From the NCBI GenBank assembly GCA_905612305.1, contig CAJQRK010000027.1, forward strand, positions 1 to 64,000: a stretch of 64,000 nt of DNA, given 5' to 3'. The notes beneath the pieces are model-generated. The model ran no database searches, was not told the DNA's origin, and worked only from the letters and a program-made list of their open reading frames with translations. The position numbers were made by a program, and so were the translations under genes. This DNA is from an uncultured Flavobacteriales bacterium. Its GTDB lineage: Bacteria; Bacteroidota; Bacteroidia; Flavobacteriales; BACL11. Numbering within the stretch: position 1 is the stretch's first letter; each line of letters starts with the position of its first letter. Below are positions 8,177 to 17,830 of this stretch, in pieces.

Positions 8177-10984
8177 ATGAAAAAGGTAAGCGTTCTATTA
8201 GTTGGAATTTTATTAAGCATGGCGTCTTTTTCCCAAACTACTTTAAGTGGAAAAGTGGTTGATGCTAATACAGGAGAATCCTTAATTGGCGCAACTATTG
8301 TTTATGGTAAAGGAATGGGGACAGCTACTGATATTGATGGAAACTATACTATTCCAATTCATTCAGGAGAAAGAAGCATACAAGTTTCTTATGTGGGCTA
8401 TAAAGCAATAAATAAAGTGATAGTAATTGGAAATAAGCCTCAAGTTTTGGATTTTAAACTAAAAACCATCTTGCTAAATGAAGTGCAAGTAGTAGCTGAT
8501 ATCGCTCGCGACAGAGAAACTCCTGTTGCCTTTTCAACTATTCCTATTAAAAAGATTCATGAGGAATTGGCATCACAAGATATTCCTATGATACTTAATT
8601 CTACTCCAGGGGTTTATGCTACACAAAGCGGTGGTGGTGATGGAGACGCTAGAATTACAATAAGAGGTTTTAATCAGAGAAATGTAGCCGTAATGATTGA
8701 TGGAATTCCAGTGAATGATATGGAAAACGGATGGGTATATTGGTCCAATTGGTTTGGTTTGGATGCTGTAACTTCAAAGATTCAAGTACAAAGAGGTCTT
8801 GGAACTTCAAAAATTGCTATTCCGTCAGTTGGTGGAACAATGAATGTTTTAACAAAAGGAACTGGAAATATAGCAGAAGGAATAATAAAGCAAGAAGTTG
8901 GATCATTCGGGAAATCAAGAACATCATTGGGTTATAATTCAGGAAGATTAGAAAATGGCTGGGGCTATACTTTGGCTGGATCTTATAAAAAGGGAAATGG
9001 ATTTGTGGATGAGACTTGGAGTGAAGGATTCTTTTATTATGCGAAAATTCAAAAAGAATTAGGAAATCATATTTTGAGCTTATCAGCTATGGGGGCTCCA
9101 CAAAAACACGGACAAAGATCTTATAAAAGTGATATAGCAACTTACGACACTTCTTTTTCTCGTTCATTAGGAGATACTTCTAATTTTTCTGCAAGAATTG
9201 TAAATAAAGGAATTGCCTTTAATAAGCATTGGGGTTATTTAGATAGATGGACTATTAATTCAAGCGGAGACACAATTCATGCTAATGAAACATTGAATAC
9301 TAAACAAAATTATTATCACAAACCTCAGTTTTCATTAAGAGATTTCTGGACAGTGAATGATAAGTTTTATGTTTCAAATATTTTTTATGCTTCCATTGGG
9401 CATGGTGGCGGAACAGGATTAAGTGGCAATACAGAGAATTATGAAGAAAGAGGGCAATATAATTTACAAGAGGCTTATAATTCCAATAGTAATAATATTG
9501 ACGCTTTGTATTCTGATGTTGAAAATAAAGCAGGAACTTACCTAAGAAGTTCCATCAATAATCATTTTTGGTATGGCGGGTTAACAACTTTAAATTATCA
9601 AAAAACAGATGAAATATCAATTTCTGGAGGATTGGATATACGTTATTATAAAGGGCAGCACTATCGTGAGGCATATGATTTATTAGGAGCAGATTATGCT
9701 ATTGATAATACTAATGGGATGCAAGAATCTCAGGTAAAAAGAGTAGGAGATAAGCTTGGTTATCATAATGAAGGACTGGTAAAGTGGAGTGGTGTTTTTT
9801 ATCAAGTAGAACATAATGATGGAGTTATAAGTACATTTTTAAATATTTCAGCTTCTAATTCAGCATACAAAAGAATTGATTATTTCAGAAAGAAAGATTT
9901 AGTTCTTGACGACACTACTTATCATGAAGTATTAGGGACTTCTGTTGCAACTGAACTTGAATTTAATGATAATGGAACTTTAATTGGAGCACATAAAACA
10001 ATGATTGAAGATACCATTTGGCATAACGGGAAAGCTTACACTATGAATTCAGATGAAGCAAAATTAGCTGAAACTAACTGGAAATGGATAAGAGGTTATA
10101 CAATAAAGTCAGGCGCAAATATTAATTTGGATGAATATAACAATGTGTTTTTTAATGTAGGATATATTTCAAAAGCACCAAGATTTAATAATGTATATTA
10201 TTATGACAACTCACTATTTAGAAATATCAAAAATGAAGAAGTAAAAGCAGTTGAAGGAGGATATTCTTATCGCTCATCATTATTTTCAGCTAATGTAAAT
10301 GCTTACTATACTGCCTGGCAGAATAAACCATCAAATGGGGGCGTTACAGTTACGGTGGATGATGTTCCATATAGAGCAAATATAAACGGAATGGATGCAT
10401 TGCATAAGGGGGTTGAAATGGATTTTTCATATAGAATTTTAAACAATCTAAGTGTTGAAGGCTTGCTCTCATTAGGTGATTGGCAATGGACATCTGCAGA
10501 TACTGTGAGGTTTTTGGATGATAATAATAATCCGATTACTGATGACTTTGGCAATGAGATAATTGCAAGTTTTGATGCTGATGGTGTGCATGTTGGAGAT
10601 GCTGCACAAACGCAATATGGTTTGAGCGTAAGATATGAACCAACATATGAATCATATATAAAGTTAAGAGGAACCTATTTTGATAATTACTATGCTGATT
10701 TTGATCCATTATCATTAAATGGAGCCAATGCTGGTAGAGAAAGCTGGAAAATCCCAGCATATCAATTAGTAGATTTGCATTGTGGATATAAGTTCAAATT
10801 ATCAGATAAGAATAAATTAGATATACGATTTAGTGTATTGAACTTACTGGATGAAATATATATTTCAGATGCTCAGAATAATGACCCTTATAATGCAAAT
10901 TATCAAGATTTTGATGCTAAATCGGCAGGTGTATTTTTTGGTTTAGGAAGAAGATTTAATCTATCGGCAAAATTCAGTTTTTAA
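8177..10984 (+). CDS. TonB-dependent outer membrane receptor
   Basis: 935-residue outer membrane importer. After a signal peptide (ending ASFSQ) comes a carboxypeptidase-regulatory-like domain (LSGKVVDANTGESLIGATI). The plug follows (STPGVYATQSGGGDGDARI, IRGFNQRNVAVMIDGIPVND), then a long beta-barrel ending in an aromatic residue (RFNLSAKFSF). Barrel-forming repeats and GLGRRFNL are as expected. It lies between two T9SS-exported proteins and has a 19-nt gap to the downstream enzyme gene, so it may import products they release. The substrate is unknown. Confidence 0.93.
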   Translation: MKKVSVLLVGILLSMASFSQTTLSGKVVDANTGESLIGATIVYGKGMGTATDIDGNYTIPIHSGERSIQVSYVGYKAINKVIVIGNKPQVLDFKLKTILLNEVQVVADIARDRETPVAFSTIPIKKIHEELASQDIPMILNSTPGVYATQSGGGDGDARITIRGFNQRNVAVMIDGIPVNDMENGWVYWSNWFGLDAVTSKIQVQRGLGTSKIAIPSVGGTMNVLTKGTGNIAEGIIKQEVGSFGKSRTSLGYNSGRLENGWGYTLAGSYKKGNGFVDETWSEGFFYYAKIQKELGNHILSLSAMGAPQKHGQRSYKSDIATYDTSFSRSLGDTSNFSARIVNKGIAFNKHWGYLDRWTINSSGDTIHANETLNTKQNYYHKPQFSLRDFWTVNDKFYVSNIFYASIGHGGGTGLSGNTENYEERGQYNLQEAYNSNSNNIDALYSDVENKAGTYLRSSINNHFWYGGLTTLNYQKTDEISISGGLDIRYYKGQHYREAYDLLGADYAIDNTNGMQESQVKRVGDKLGYHNEGLVKWSGVFYQVEHNDGVISTFLNISASNSAYKRIDYFRKKDLVLDDTTYHEVLGTSVATELEFNDNGTLIGAHKTMIEDTIWHNGKAYTMNSDEAKLAETNWKWIRGYTIKSGANINLDEYNNVFFNVGYISKAPRFNNVYYYDNSLFRNIKNEEVKAVEGGYSYRSSLFSANVNAYYTAWQNKPSNGGVTVTVDDVPYRANINGMDALHKGVEMDFSYRILNNLSVEGLLSLGDWQWTSADTVRFLDDNNNPITDDFGNEIIASFDADGVHVGDAAQTQYGLSVRYEPTYESYIKLRGTYFDNYYADFDPLSLNGANAGRESWKIPAYQLVDLHCGYKFKLSDKNKLDIRFSVLNLLDEIYISDAQNNDPYNANYQDFDAKSAGVFFGLGRRFNLSAKFSF

Positions 10985-11003
10985 TAAATAAAATATAAAA
11001 AGA

Positions 11004-13127
11004 ATGAAAAAAATAACAACATTAATTTTTGCAACTTTATTCAGTGTCGTAGGGTTTTCACAGGCGAATATTGCAGCTGCAAGAGCTCAAGGAGTAGGAT
11101 CAACTGTAACGATTACTGGAGTTGTAACTAATGGAGATGAACTTGGTCCAATTCGATACATTGAAGATGCAACAGCAGGATTAGCATTATATGACCCAAC
11201 TATTTTAAGTGGAGTTGTAAGAGGAGATGAGGTTACTGTTAGTGGAATTCTAGTTGATTATAATGGACTTATGGAAATGACTCCTGTTAACACAACTACA
11301 ACAAATTCAAGTGCTAACTCCGTTTCCCCACAACTGATTACACCAATACAAATTGGAGAACTAACAGAATCAGAACTTATACAAATTAATAATGTAATTT
11401 TTAATAGTGGAGGATCTTTGTTTACGGCAGGGACGCATGATTTTACTTCTAATGCAGAAATAGGCAAAGTATACATAAGATTGGGTAGCCCGCTAGAAAA
11501 CTCATTAATTCCTATGGGCCTAGTTACGTTAATAGGAATATCTTCACAATACACTTTTTCAACCCCAGCCAATGATGGCTACCAAATTCTCCCAAGAGAT
11601 TCATCTGACATTATACAAACAGGGGCTTTAATATTTACTTCTGCGGTGTCGCAAACTAATATTACAACAACAAGTTTTGATTTATCTTGGAGTGTTTCAG
11701 ATTCCTCCACTACTAATTGTAATTATGGATTATCTACTTCATTAGGAACTCCTATAAATAATATAGGAAATAGCCTGACACACACCGTAAATTTAACAGG
11801 ATTACAGCCTGCTACTTTTTATTATGTGGAGTGCTATTCTGTAAATGGAAATGATACAGCTTTTTCAAATGTTGGAATTTATTCTACTGCATCTAATTCC
11901 TCAGGGCTTATTCGCCCTTATTTTAATCATTCTGTAGATGTATCAGTATCCACTGGCGTTGATGCTCAAAACATTACCACCACTTTTAATGATACGATTA
12001 AAGCGTATATGGATTTAGCTCAAAACACATTGGATATTTGTGTGTATAATGCTTCAGATGCGACTATTGCTACTGCCATCAATGACGCTTATAATAGAGG
12101 AGTTGTAGTGAGATATATTGCGGATGATGATGTAACAAATATAATGTTAAGTAGTTTGGATCCAAATATTCCTATTGTGTATCGTGATCCTGCTCCGGCA
12201 GGAATTATGCATAATAAATTTATTATTGTAGATGCAAATTCAACCAATAATTCTTGGGTAATGGGCGGCTCAACAAATTGGACAAATCCTTCAAATTTAT
12301 TCAATGATTACAACAATCTTATTTTTATTCAGGATGAAGCAATTGCAAAAGTATACACTTTGGAATTTGAAGAGATGTGGGGGGGGGTTTTTGGACATAA
12401 TAAGTTAGATAATACCCCTCATAACTTTAAAGTTAATGGGAAAGATGTTGAAGTGTATTTTTCTCCTTCAGACCAAACAACCTCACGTATTTCAGAATTT
12501 ATTAATGAGGTAGATTATACCTTAGAATTTGGGATTTTAAGTTTTACTAGAGATGATCTTGGACTTGCTGTAATTGCAAAAGATGGCGAATTTGGAGTAA
12601 ATGTAAGGGGGATAGTTGAGCAAGAAAATGTTACCGGCAGTGAATTTGCAGAGTTAATAGCTGCAGGGGTCAATGTTAAATCCCATACGGGAGTTACTTA
12701 CCAGCTCCACCATAAATATGCTATTGCTGATGCAAATGCAATTGCTTCTGATCCAACAATATTAACAGGCTCTCATAATTGGAGTAGTAATGCAGAAAAC
12801 AATTCTGATGAGAATACAATTGTTATTCATGATGCTACTATTGCTAATATCTATTTGCAAGAATTTACAGAGCGTTTTAACGAGTTAGGATCTTCTGGAA
12901 TTGATGAATTGATTAATGTAGAAGTATCCGTTTTCCCAAATCCATCAGCAGGAAAAGTGGAGGTAAAAAGCGACTTATTTATTCAGCAAATTAATTTGTA
13001 TGCAGTAGATGGAAAATTAATTACAACAACAACTGATGCCATTTTAGATATTAAAACAAAAGGCATTTATTTTATTAAGATAATTACTGAACAAGGAATT
13101 TCAGTTAAGAAAATAGTGATTGAATAA
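11004..13127 (+). CDS. T9SS-exported phospholipase D-fold enzyme (two HKD motifs)
   Basis: 707 residues. Signal peptide (VVGFSQ), then an OB-fold-like segment with GSTVTITGVVTNGDELG and a lamin/nuclease-associated look. A fibronectin III-like domain follows (TSFDLSWSVSDSSTTNCNYG). Two phospholipase D half-sites are present: MHNKFIIVDANS with GSTNWTNPSN, and HHKYAIADANA with GSHNWSSNAENNSDEN. Both keep the HxK(x4)D pattern, so an active phosphodiesterase (nuclease or phospholipase) is likely. The C-terminus is a T9SS type A domain (VFPNPSAGKVEV, GIYFIKI). A G9 run (near 12379-12387) lies inside the gene. Confidence 0.88.
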   Translation: MKKITTLIFATLFSVVGFSQANIAAARAQGVGSTVTITGVVTNGDELGPIRYIEDATAGLALYDPTILSGVVRGDEVTVSGILVDYNGLMEMTPVNTTTTNSSANSVSPQLITPIQIGELTESELIQINNVIFNSGGSLFTAGTHDFTSNAEIGKVYIRLGSPLENSLIPMGLVTLIGISSQYTFSTPANDGYQILPRDSSDIIQTGALIFTSAVSQTNITTTSFDLSWSVSDSSTTNCNYGLSTSLGTPINNIGNSLTHTVNLTGLQPATFYYVECYSVNGNDTAFSNVGIYSTASNSSGLIRPYFNHSVDVSVSTGVDAQNITTTFNDTIKAYMDLAQNTLDICVYNASDATIATAINDAYNRGVVVRYIADDDVTNIMLSSLDPNIPIVYRDPAPAGIMHNKFIIVDANSTNNSWVMGGSTNWTNPSNLFNDYNNLIFIQDEAIAKVYTLEFEEMWGGVFGHNKLDNTPHNFKVNGKDVEVYFSPSDQTTSRISEFINEVDYTLEFGILSFTRDDLGLAVIAKDGEFGVNVRGIVEQENVTGSEFAELIAAGVNVKSHTGVTYQLHHKYAIADANAIASDPTILTGSHNWSSNAENNSDENTIVIHDATIANIYLQEFTERFNELGSSGIDELINVEVSVFPNPSAGKVEVKSDLFIQQINLYAVDGKLITTTTDAILDIKTKGIYFIKIITEQGISVKKIVIE

Positions 13128-13140
13128 ATAGTTAATAGTG

Positions 13141-13176
13141 CATTAAAAAAGCCCACTTAATAGTGAGAGTTTTTTC
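13141..13176. terminator. Weak terminator-like hairpin between convergent genes
   Basis: CACT/AGTG with TAAT loop, flanked by A6 and T6. The stem is imperfect and looks decayed. Confidence 0.35.
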
Positions 13177-13178
13177 GT

Positions 13179-14513
13179 TTACATTTCAAAGGATTCCATA
13201 AATTTTGTTGTATAATTTCCTGCTCGGAAATTTTCATCCTTCATTAGTTTCTGATGAAAAGGAATTGTTGTTTTTACTCCCTCAATAATAAATTCATCTA
13301 ATGCTCTTTCCATTTTTGCAATTGCCTCCTTTCTTGTTTGTGCAACTGTAATTACTTTTGCAATCATTGAGTCATAAAATGGAGGAATCATATAGTTTGC
13401 ATAAACATGTGTATCAATTCTGACTCCGTGACCCCCTGGTGCATGAAAGTTAGTTATCAGCCCAGGGCAAGGCCTGAAATCATTTTCAGGATCTTCCGCA
13501 TTAATTCTACACTCAATAGCATGCAATTTAGGATAATGGTTTTTCCCAGATATTTCAATTCCAGCAGCCACTTTAATCTGTTCTTGTATCAAATCATAAT
13601 CGACTACCTCCTCAGTAATTGGGTGCTCTACTTGAATACGCGTATTCATTTCCATAAAGAAAAAATCTCTGTGCTTGTCAACTAAAAACTCAACAGTCCC
13701 AACTCCTTCATATTTTACTGATTCAGCAGCCATAATAGCAGCTTCCCCCATTTCTTCTCTCAATTTTTTAGTCATAAACGGAGAAGGAGTTTCTTCAGCT
13801 AATTTTTGATGTCTTCTTTGAATTGAACAATCTCTTTCAGAAAGGTGTGCGGCTTTTCCTGTACGGTCACCAATAATTTGAATTTCAATATGCCTAGGAT
13901 CTTCAATGAATTTTTCCATATACATGCCATCATTTCCAAAGGCCGCTTTTGATTCTTGACGCGCACTATTCCAAGCATCTTCTAAATTTCCCTCATCCCA
14001 AACCAAACGCATTCCTTTCCCTCCCCCACCTGCGGTTGCTTTAAGCATTACAGGATAACCAATTTCTATAGCTAATTTTTTGCAAGTTTTAAAATTAGGG
14101 ATTATACCTACAGAACCTGGGATAGTTGGAACACCAGCTTTTTTCATTGTTTCTTTGGCAGAAGCTTTGTCTCCCATTCCATCAATCATTTCAGCAGATG
14201 CTCCAATAAATTTAATGTTATTCTCACTGCAAATTTTTGAAAAATTAGAATTTTCAGCCAAGAATCCATAGCCAGGATGGATAGCATCAGCATTAGTAAT
14301 TTCAGCAGCTGCAATAATATTAGGAATCTTTAAATAGGATGCGGAGCTTGCTGCGGGACCAATACAAACAGCCTCATCAGCAAATCGGACATGTAAACTA
14401 TCTTTGTCAGCTGTAGAATAAACGGCCACAGTTTTTATTTCCATCTCTTTACAAGTGCGGATAATACGCAATGCAATTTCTCCTCTATTGGCTATTAGGA
14501 TTTTCTTAAACAT
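13179..14513 (-). CDS. accC: Biotin carboxylase subunit of acetyl-CoA carboxylase
   Basis: ATP-dependent carboxylation of biotin on AccB, the first step of fatty acid synthesis. 444 aa, full length. Visible are the N-terminal [17 protein letters not shown], the glycine-rich ATP loop [14 protein letters not shown], the metal/ATP-grasp segment [19 protein letters not shown] with its catalytic arginine, and the family C-terminal domain (YDSMIAKVI). It is the last gene of the yceD-rpmF-plsX-fabH-accB-accC run, 22 nt after accB. Confidence 0.96.
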   Translation of the reverse strand: MFKKILIANRGEIALRIIRTCKEMEIKTVAVYSTADKDSLHVRFADEAVCIGPAASSASYLKIPNIIAAAEITNADAIHPGYGFLAENSNFSKICSENNIKFIGASAEMIDGMGDKASAKETMKKAGVPTIPGSVGIIPNFKTCKKLAIEIGYPVMLKATAGGGGKGMRLVWDEGNLEDAWNSARQESKAAFGNDGMYMEKFIEDPRHIEIQIIGDRTGKAAHLSERDCSIQRRHQKLAEETPSPFMTKKLREEMGEAAIMAAESVKYEGVGTVEFLVDKHRDFFFMEMNTRIQVEHPITEEVVDYDLIQEQIKVAAGIEISGKNHYPKLHAIECRINAEDPENDFRPCPGLITNFHAPGGHGVRIDTHVYANYMIPPFYDSMIAKVITVAQTRKEAIAKMERALDEFIIEGVKTTIPFHQKLMKDENFRAGNYTTKFMESFEM

Positions 14514-14535
14514 AATAAATACTTTTAAGGATTAA

Positions 14536-15030
14536 TTATGATGGATCAACCAAAAATAATTCTTGGTTAAACTCAATTGGAGTAGAGTCATCCACTAAAA
14601 CTTTTATGATTTTACCTGAAATCTCTGATTCAATTTCGTTAAATAACTTCATTGCTTCAATAACACACAAAGTATCTCCTTCTTTAATAGTATCACCCAC
14701 ACTTACAAAAGGCGGGCTTTCAGGTGATGTTGAACGGTAAAAGGTGCCAATCATTGATGCTTTAATTGTAATATAATTTGAATTTTTATCTGCTACAGGA
14801 GAAGCTGCACTTTCCACAACCGGTGCAGCTGAAACAATAGGGGGCGGCGTCATAACTTGTGCTGGTCCTTGATGAATAATAGTAGTGGCTTCATTTTCAT
14901 CTGCATCTCCTCTTTTCTTTTTTGTAGGAGATTTTATAGAGATTTTAATGTTATCTATCTCTAAACTTACTTCAGTTGCCCCTGATTTAGCAACAAATTT
15001 TATAAGTTCTTGAATGTCTTTTAAATCCAT
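14536..15030 (-). CDS. accB: Biotin carboxyl carrier protein
   Basis: Carries biotin between the carboxylase and transferase halves of acetyl-CoA carboxylase. I use the ATG at 15030 (MDLKDIQELIKFVAKSGATE), giving 164 aa. The ORF-track start would overlap fabH and add a non-homologous leader. The order is an N-terminal helical region, an Ala/Pro/Val-rich flexible linker, and a biotinyl domain with the modification site EAMKLFNEI. The 31-nt gap to fabH fits co-transcription. Confidence 0.94.
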   Translation of the reverse strand: MDLKDIQELIKFVAKSGATEVSLEIDNIKISIKSPTKKKRGDADENEATTIIHQGPAQVMTPPPIVSAAPVVESAASPVADKNSNYITIKASMIGTFYRSTSPESPPFVSVGDTIKEGDTLCVIEAMKLFNEIESEISGKIIKVLVDDSTPIEFNQELFLVDPS

Positions 15031-15061
15031 ATTTAAAATTTTATTTATAATACAAAAGTAA

Positions 15062-16063
15062 CTATTTCTTTGAATCGTAAGCCCATTTAATAAAAATTGA
15101 ACCCCACGTAAATCCCCCCCCAAAAGCAGCAAGGATAATATTATCGCCTTTATTCAGTTGATTTTCCCATTCCCATAAGCATAAGGGAATAGTTGCATTG
15201 GTGGTGTTTCCATATTTTTCAATATTTAACATTACTTTTTCATTTCCTACTCCCATTCTTCTAGCAGTAGCCTCTATTATTCTTTTATTTGCTTGATGAG
15301 GGACTAGCCACGCCACATCATCAGCTGATAAATTATTATTAGTCATTATTTCCCCCGATACATCAGCCATACTTTTTACAGCTGCCTTAAAAACAGGTTG
15401 TCCATCTTGAAAAATAAAATGTTCTTTAGCGTCAATTGTTGCGTGAGATGCAGGCTTTACAGACCCTCCAGCTTTTAGATGTAAAAATTCTCCCCCAGAA
15501 CCGTCACTTCTTAGTATTGCATCCTGTATGCCTAATCCATCTTTATTAGGCTCTAATAATACAGCTCCAGCTCCATCTCCAAAAATAATACAAGTGGATC
15601 TGTCAGTATAATCAACAATAGATGACATTTTATCTGCTCCAACAACAATTATTTTTTTATACGTTCCTGTTTCAATAAATTTTGAAGCAGTGGATAATGC
15701 AAATAAAAACCCTGAACATGCTGCCATTAAATCATATGCAAATGCATTTATTGCACCTACTTTATCTGCAATAATACAAGCTGTGGACGGAAAAATCATA
15801 TCAGGAGTAGCTGTTGCGCAAATAATTAAATCAATATCTGCCGCTGAAGTATTGGTTTTTTTTAATAATCCTATTATTGCTTGCGCCCCAAGGTCAGAAG
15901 ATCCCTTGCCTTCTCCCTTTAAAATTCTTCTCTCTTTAACTCCAGTTCTTGAAGTAATCCAGTCATCATTAGTGTCAACTAAAGTTTCTAACTCTTTATT
16001 AGTTAATATATAGTCAGGCACATATCCTTGAACCCCTGTTATTGAAGCATTTATTTTCCCCAT
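15062..16063 (-). CDS. fabH: 3-oxoacyl-[ACP] synthase III
   Basis: Condenses acetyl-CoA with malonyl-ACP to start fatty acid chains. 333 aa with the Cys-His-Asn triad in AACSGFLFAL, VPHQANKRI and YGNTTNATIP. The C-terminal FGGGFTWGS is typical. The start codon overlaps the plsX stop by one base (TAATG), which suggests translational coupling. The Gly-rich segment is coded by a run of eight G. Confidence 0.96.
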   Translation of the reverse strand: MGKINASITGVQGYVPDYILTNKELETLVDTNDDWITSRTGVKERRILKGEGKGSSDLGAQAIIGLLKKTNTSAADIDLIICATATPDMIFPSTACIIADKVGAINAFAYDLMAACSGFLFALSTASKFIETGTYKKIIVVGADKMSSIVDYTDRSTCIIFGDGAGAVLLEPNKDGLGIQDAILRSDGSGGEFLHLKAGGSVKPASHATIDAKEHFIFQDGQPVFKAAVKSMADVSGEIMTNNNLSADDVAWLVPHQANKRIIEATARRMGVGNEKVMLNIEKYGNTTNATIPLCLWEWENQLNKGDNIILAAFGGGFTWGSIFIKWAYDSKK

Positions 16064-17001
16064 TAGTTGAGATGATTTTTTATTTTACTTGTCAATCCTG
16101 CCTCTACGACATCTTTGGTTAAAGTAATCATATTTTTTATTGCAATTTCATTTGAAATTCCGTGTCCTACAATTACGGTTTTGTTAAGCCCTAAGATAGG
16201 AGTCCCCCCATAATTTTCGTAATTAAATCTTTTGAAATACTCATCAAGCAATCCTCTTTTTTTTATAATTGAATAGATTCCTTCCGCCTCTTTTAATACT
16301 ATATTTCCTGTAAAACCATCACAAACAATAACATCAGTTTCTGAATCAAAAATAGCTCTACCTTCAATATTACCAATAAAATTATAATCAGGATTATTTT
16401 CCATCATACTATAAGATGCTTGGCTTAGCATATTCCCTTTTGTTTTTTCTTCTCCCAGATTTAACAGACTCACTTTTGGCTTTTTAATTTTACAAACATG
16501 TTCTGAAAAGAGTGAGCCAAGGATTCCAAACTGATACAATATATCAGGTTTGCAATCAGCATTTGCTCCAACATCCAATAAAACAGTAACACCACCATCT
16601 TCTCTTGGGATTAGTGAAGAAATTGCTGGGCGTAATATACCAGGTATTGCTTTTACAGAATAATAACCTCCTACAAACATGGCTCCAGTATTTCCTGCAG
16701 ATGCAAAGCCATCAATAAGCCCTTTAGACAAATATTCAAAGCCTTTTGCTATACTTGAATTTGGTTTTGATTTAAATGCTTTTGTTGGGTGTTCCCCCAT
16801 AGATATAACATCCTTACAATCAATAATTTCAAAATTATTCTCCAAGGTATTATGATGCTGTAATTCAAAAAGAATTTCAGTTTTTCTTCCAAATAAAACT
16901 ATTTTAGTATCAGATGGGAGTTCATTCAGAGCTAGAATAGCTCCATGAACAGTTTTTTGAGGAGCATAATCTCCTCCCGTAATATCAATTCCGATTCTCA
17001 T
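16063..17001 (-). CDS. plsX: Phosphate acyltransferase PlsX
   Basis: Makes acyl-phosphate from acyl-ACP for phospholipid synthesis. 312 aa. Conserved features are RIGIDITGGDYAPQKTVHGA at the N-terminus, VISMGEHPTKAFKSKPNSSI, SAGNTGAMFVGG, LLDVGANADCKP and VCDGFTGNIVLKEAEG. Placement between rpmF and fabH is the classic bacterial order. Confidence 0.96.
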   Translation of the reverse strand: MRIGIDITGGDYAPQKTVHGAILALNELPSDTKIVLFGRKTEILFELQHHNTLENNFEIIDCKDVISMGEHPTKAFKSKPNSSIAKGFEYLSKGLIDGFASAGNTGAMFVGGYYSVKAIPGILRPAISSLIPREDGGVTVLLDVGANADCKPDILYQFGILGSLFSEHVCKIKKPKVSLLNLGEEKTKGNMLSQASYSMMENNPDYNFIGNIEGRAIFDSETDVIVCDGFTGNIVLKEAEGIYSIIKKRGLLDEYFKRFNYENYGGTPILGLNKTVIVGHGISNEIAIKNMITLTKDVVEAGLTSKIKNHLN

Positions 17002-17052
17002 AAAAAGTTTGCAGTTTAAAACGGGATAAAACTACAAAAATCTATTAAAGCA

Positions 17053-17238
17053 CTATACAGATACTTGCTTTTCTATTGCTTGTTTCCCCCTATAAGTACC
17101 ACATTCTTCACAAACTCTGTGATATTGAACGGGAGTGCTACAGCTAGGACATGAGTACATAGTAGTAGCAGAAGCTTTATAGTGAGTTCTTCTTTTGTCT
17201 CTTCTAGTTTTAGAAATTTTTCTTTTAGGATGTGCCAT
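17053..17238 (-). CDS. rpmF: 50S ribosomal protein L32
   Basis: 61-residue ribosomal protein. MAHPKRKISKTRRDKRRTHY is the L32 N-terminus. Four cysteines in two pairs (CPSC, CEEC) make a zinc-ribbon (C+ form). It follows yceD by 13 nt and precedes plsX, the usual coupling of ribosome and lipid synthesis genes. Confidence 0.96.
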   Translation of the reverse strand: MAHPKRKISKTRRDKRRTHYKASATTMYSCPSCSTPVQYHRVCEECGTYRGKQAIEKQVSV

Positions 17239-17251
17239 TTTCTTTCTTTTA

Positions 17252-17770
17252 CTATTTTATTTTTAAATTTTTTAATGCATCCCACCTAGGGTCAGATGTC
17301 GTTTCTTGTTTTACAGTATATTTTTCTATCAAATTCACCATCTCTTCATTGCAGGTTACTTCTCCCAAATCATTTAAGGGATGTTGTCGTTTTTTAGGTA
17401 AATTTAAAATAATTAATTCAAAGATTAATTGCTGTAAATCAATTGAATTTTCACTTTTTTTAATGTAAAAAATCTCGTCAGTTGATGTTAAATCTTCATT
17501 AGTTATTTTGATAATTACATTTGTTTCTGCAGTAATATTAACTGAAATTTCTTCCGTGCAAATATCGCATAATAGCTTATTTATTTTACCGTCAATAGTA
17601 AGAGTTAATGCTAATTTATCGCCATCTTTATCTAGTAAAGCAGCAGCAATAATTTCAGCATGTTCCACATCTGACAATGTAAATGCTTCAAAGAACTGGT
17701 CCTTTATTTCAAATGAAAAAGAGTTTTTACCATTAGTAATTTCTCCTAACTTTATCTTATATCCATTCAT
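17252..17770 (-). CDS. YceD/DUF177 family protein
   Basis: 172 aa, first gene of the fatty-acid initiation run. Members of this family (called YceD or DUF177) sit upstream of rpmF across bacteria and influence 23S rRNA or L32 biogenesis. A single CxxC pair is visible (LLCDICTEEISVNI), followed by an acidic stretch (ITNEDLTSTDEIFYI) and PLNDLGEVTC. The assignment rests mainly on gene position plus these landmarks. Confidence 0.88.
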   Translation of the reverse strand: MNGYKIKLGEITNGKNSFSFEIKDQFFEAFTLSDVEHAEIIAAALLDKDGDKLALTLTIDGKINKLLCDICTEEISVNITAETNVIIKITNEDLTSTDEIFYIKKSENSIDLQQLIFELIILNLPKKRQHPLNDLGEVTCNEEMVNLIEKYTVKQETTSDPRWDALKNLKIK

Positions 17771-17793
17771 TACGCCTGAATTTTAAAGGGACG

Positions 17794-17801
17794 CAAATGT
17801 A
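17794..17801 (-). promoter_or_regulatory. -7 box (TACATTTG) for the yceD-accC operon
   Basis: Minus-strand TACATTTG lies about 23 nt before the yceD ATG, in the 60-nt gap after pdxA. No exact TTG stands at the expected distance; CTG at a 16-nt spacing is the nearest match. Confidence 0.45.
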
Positions 17802-17830
17802 CAAATTTATTCGTATTCAGTTCCCTAAGT

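Noticed and set aside
12379-12387. G9 run in the phospholipase D-fold gene as a phase-variation site
   Set aside because: Runs of G8 also occur in housekeeping genes (fabH near 15114, polyprenyl synthase near 52606) and G7 in kbl, so long G runs at Gly codons are general here. Without population read data there is no reason to call a contingency locus.
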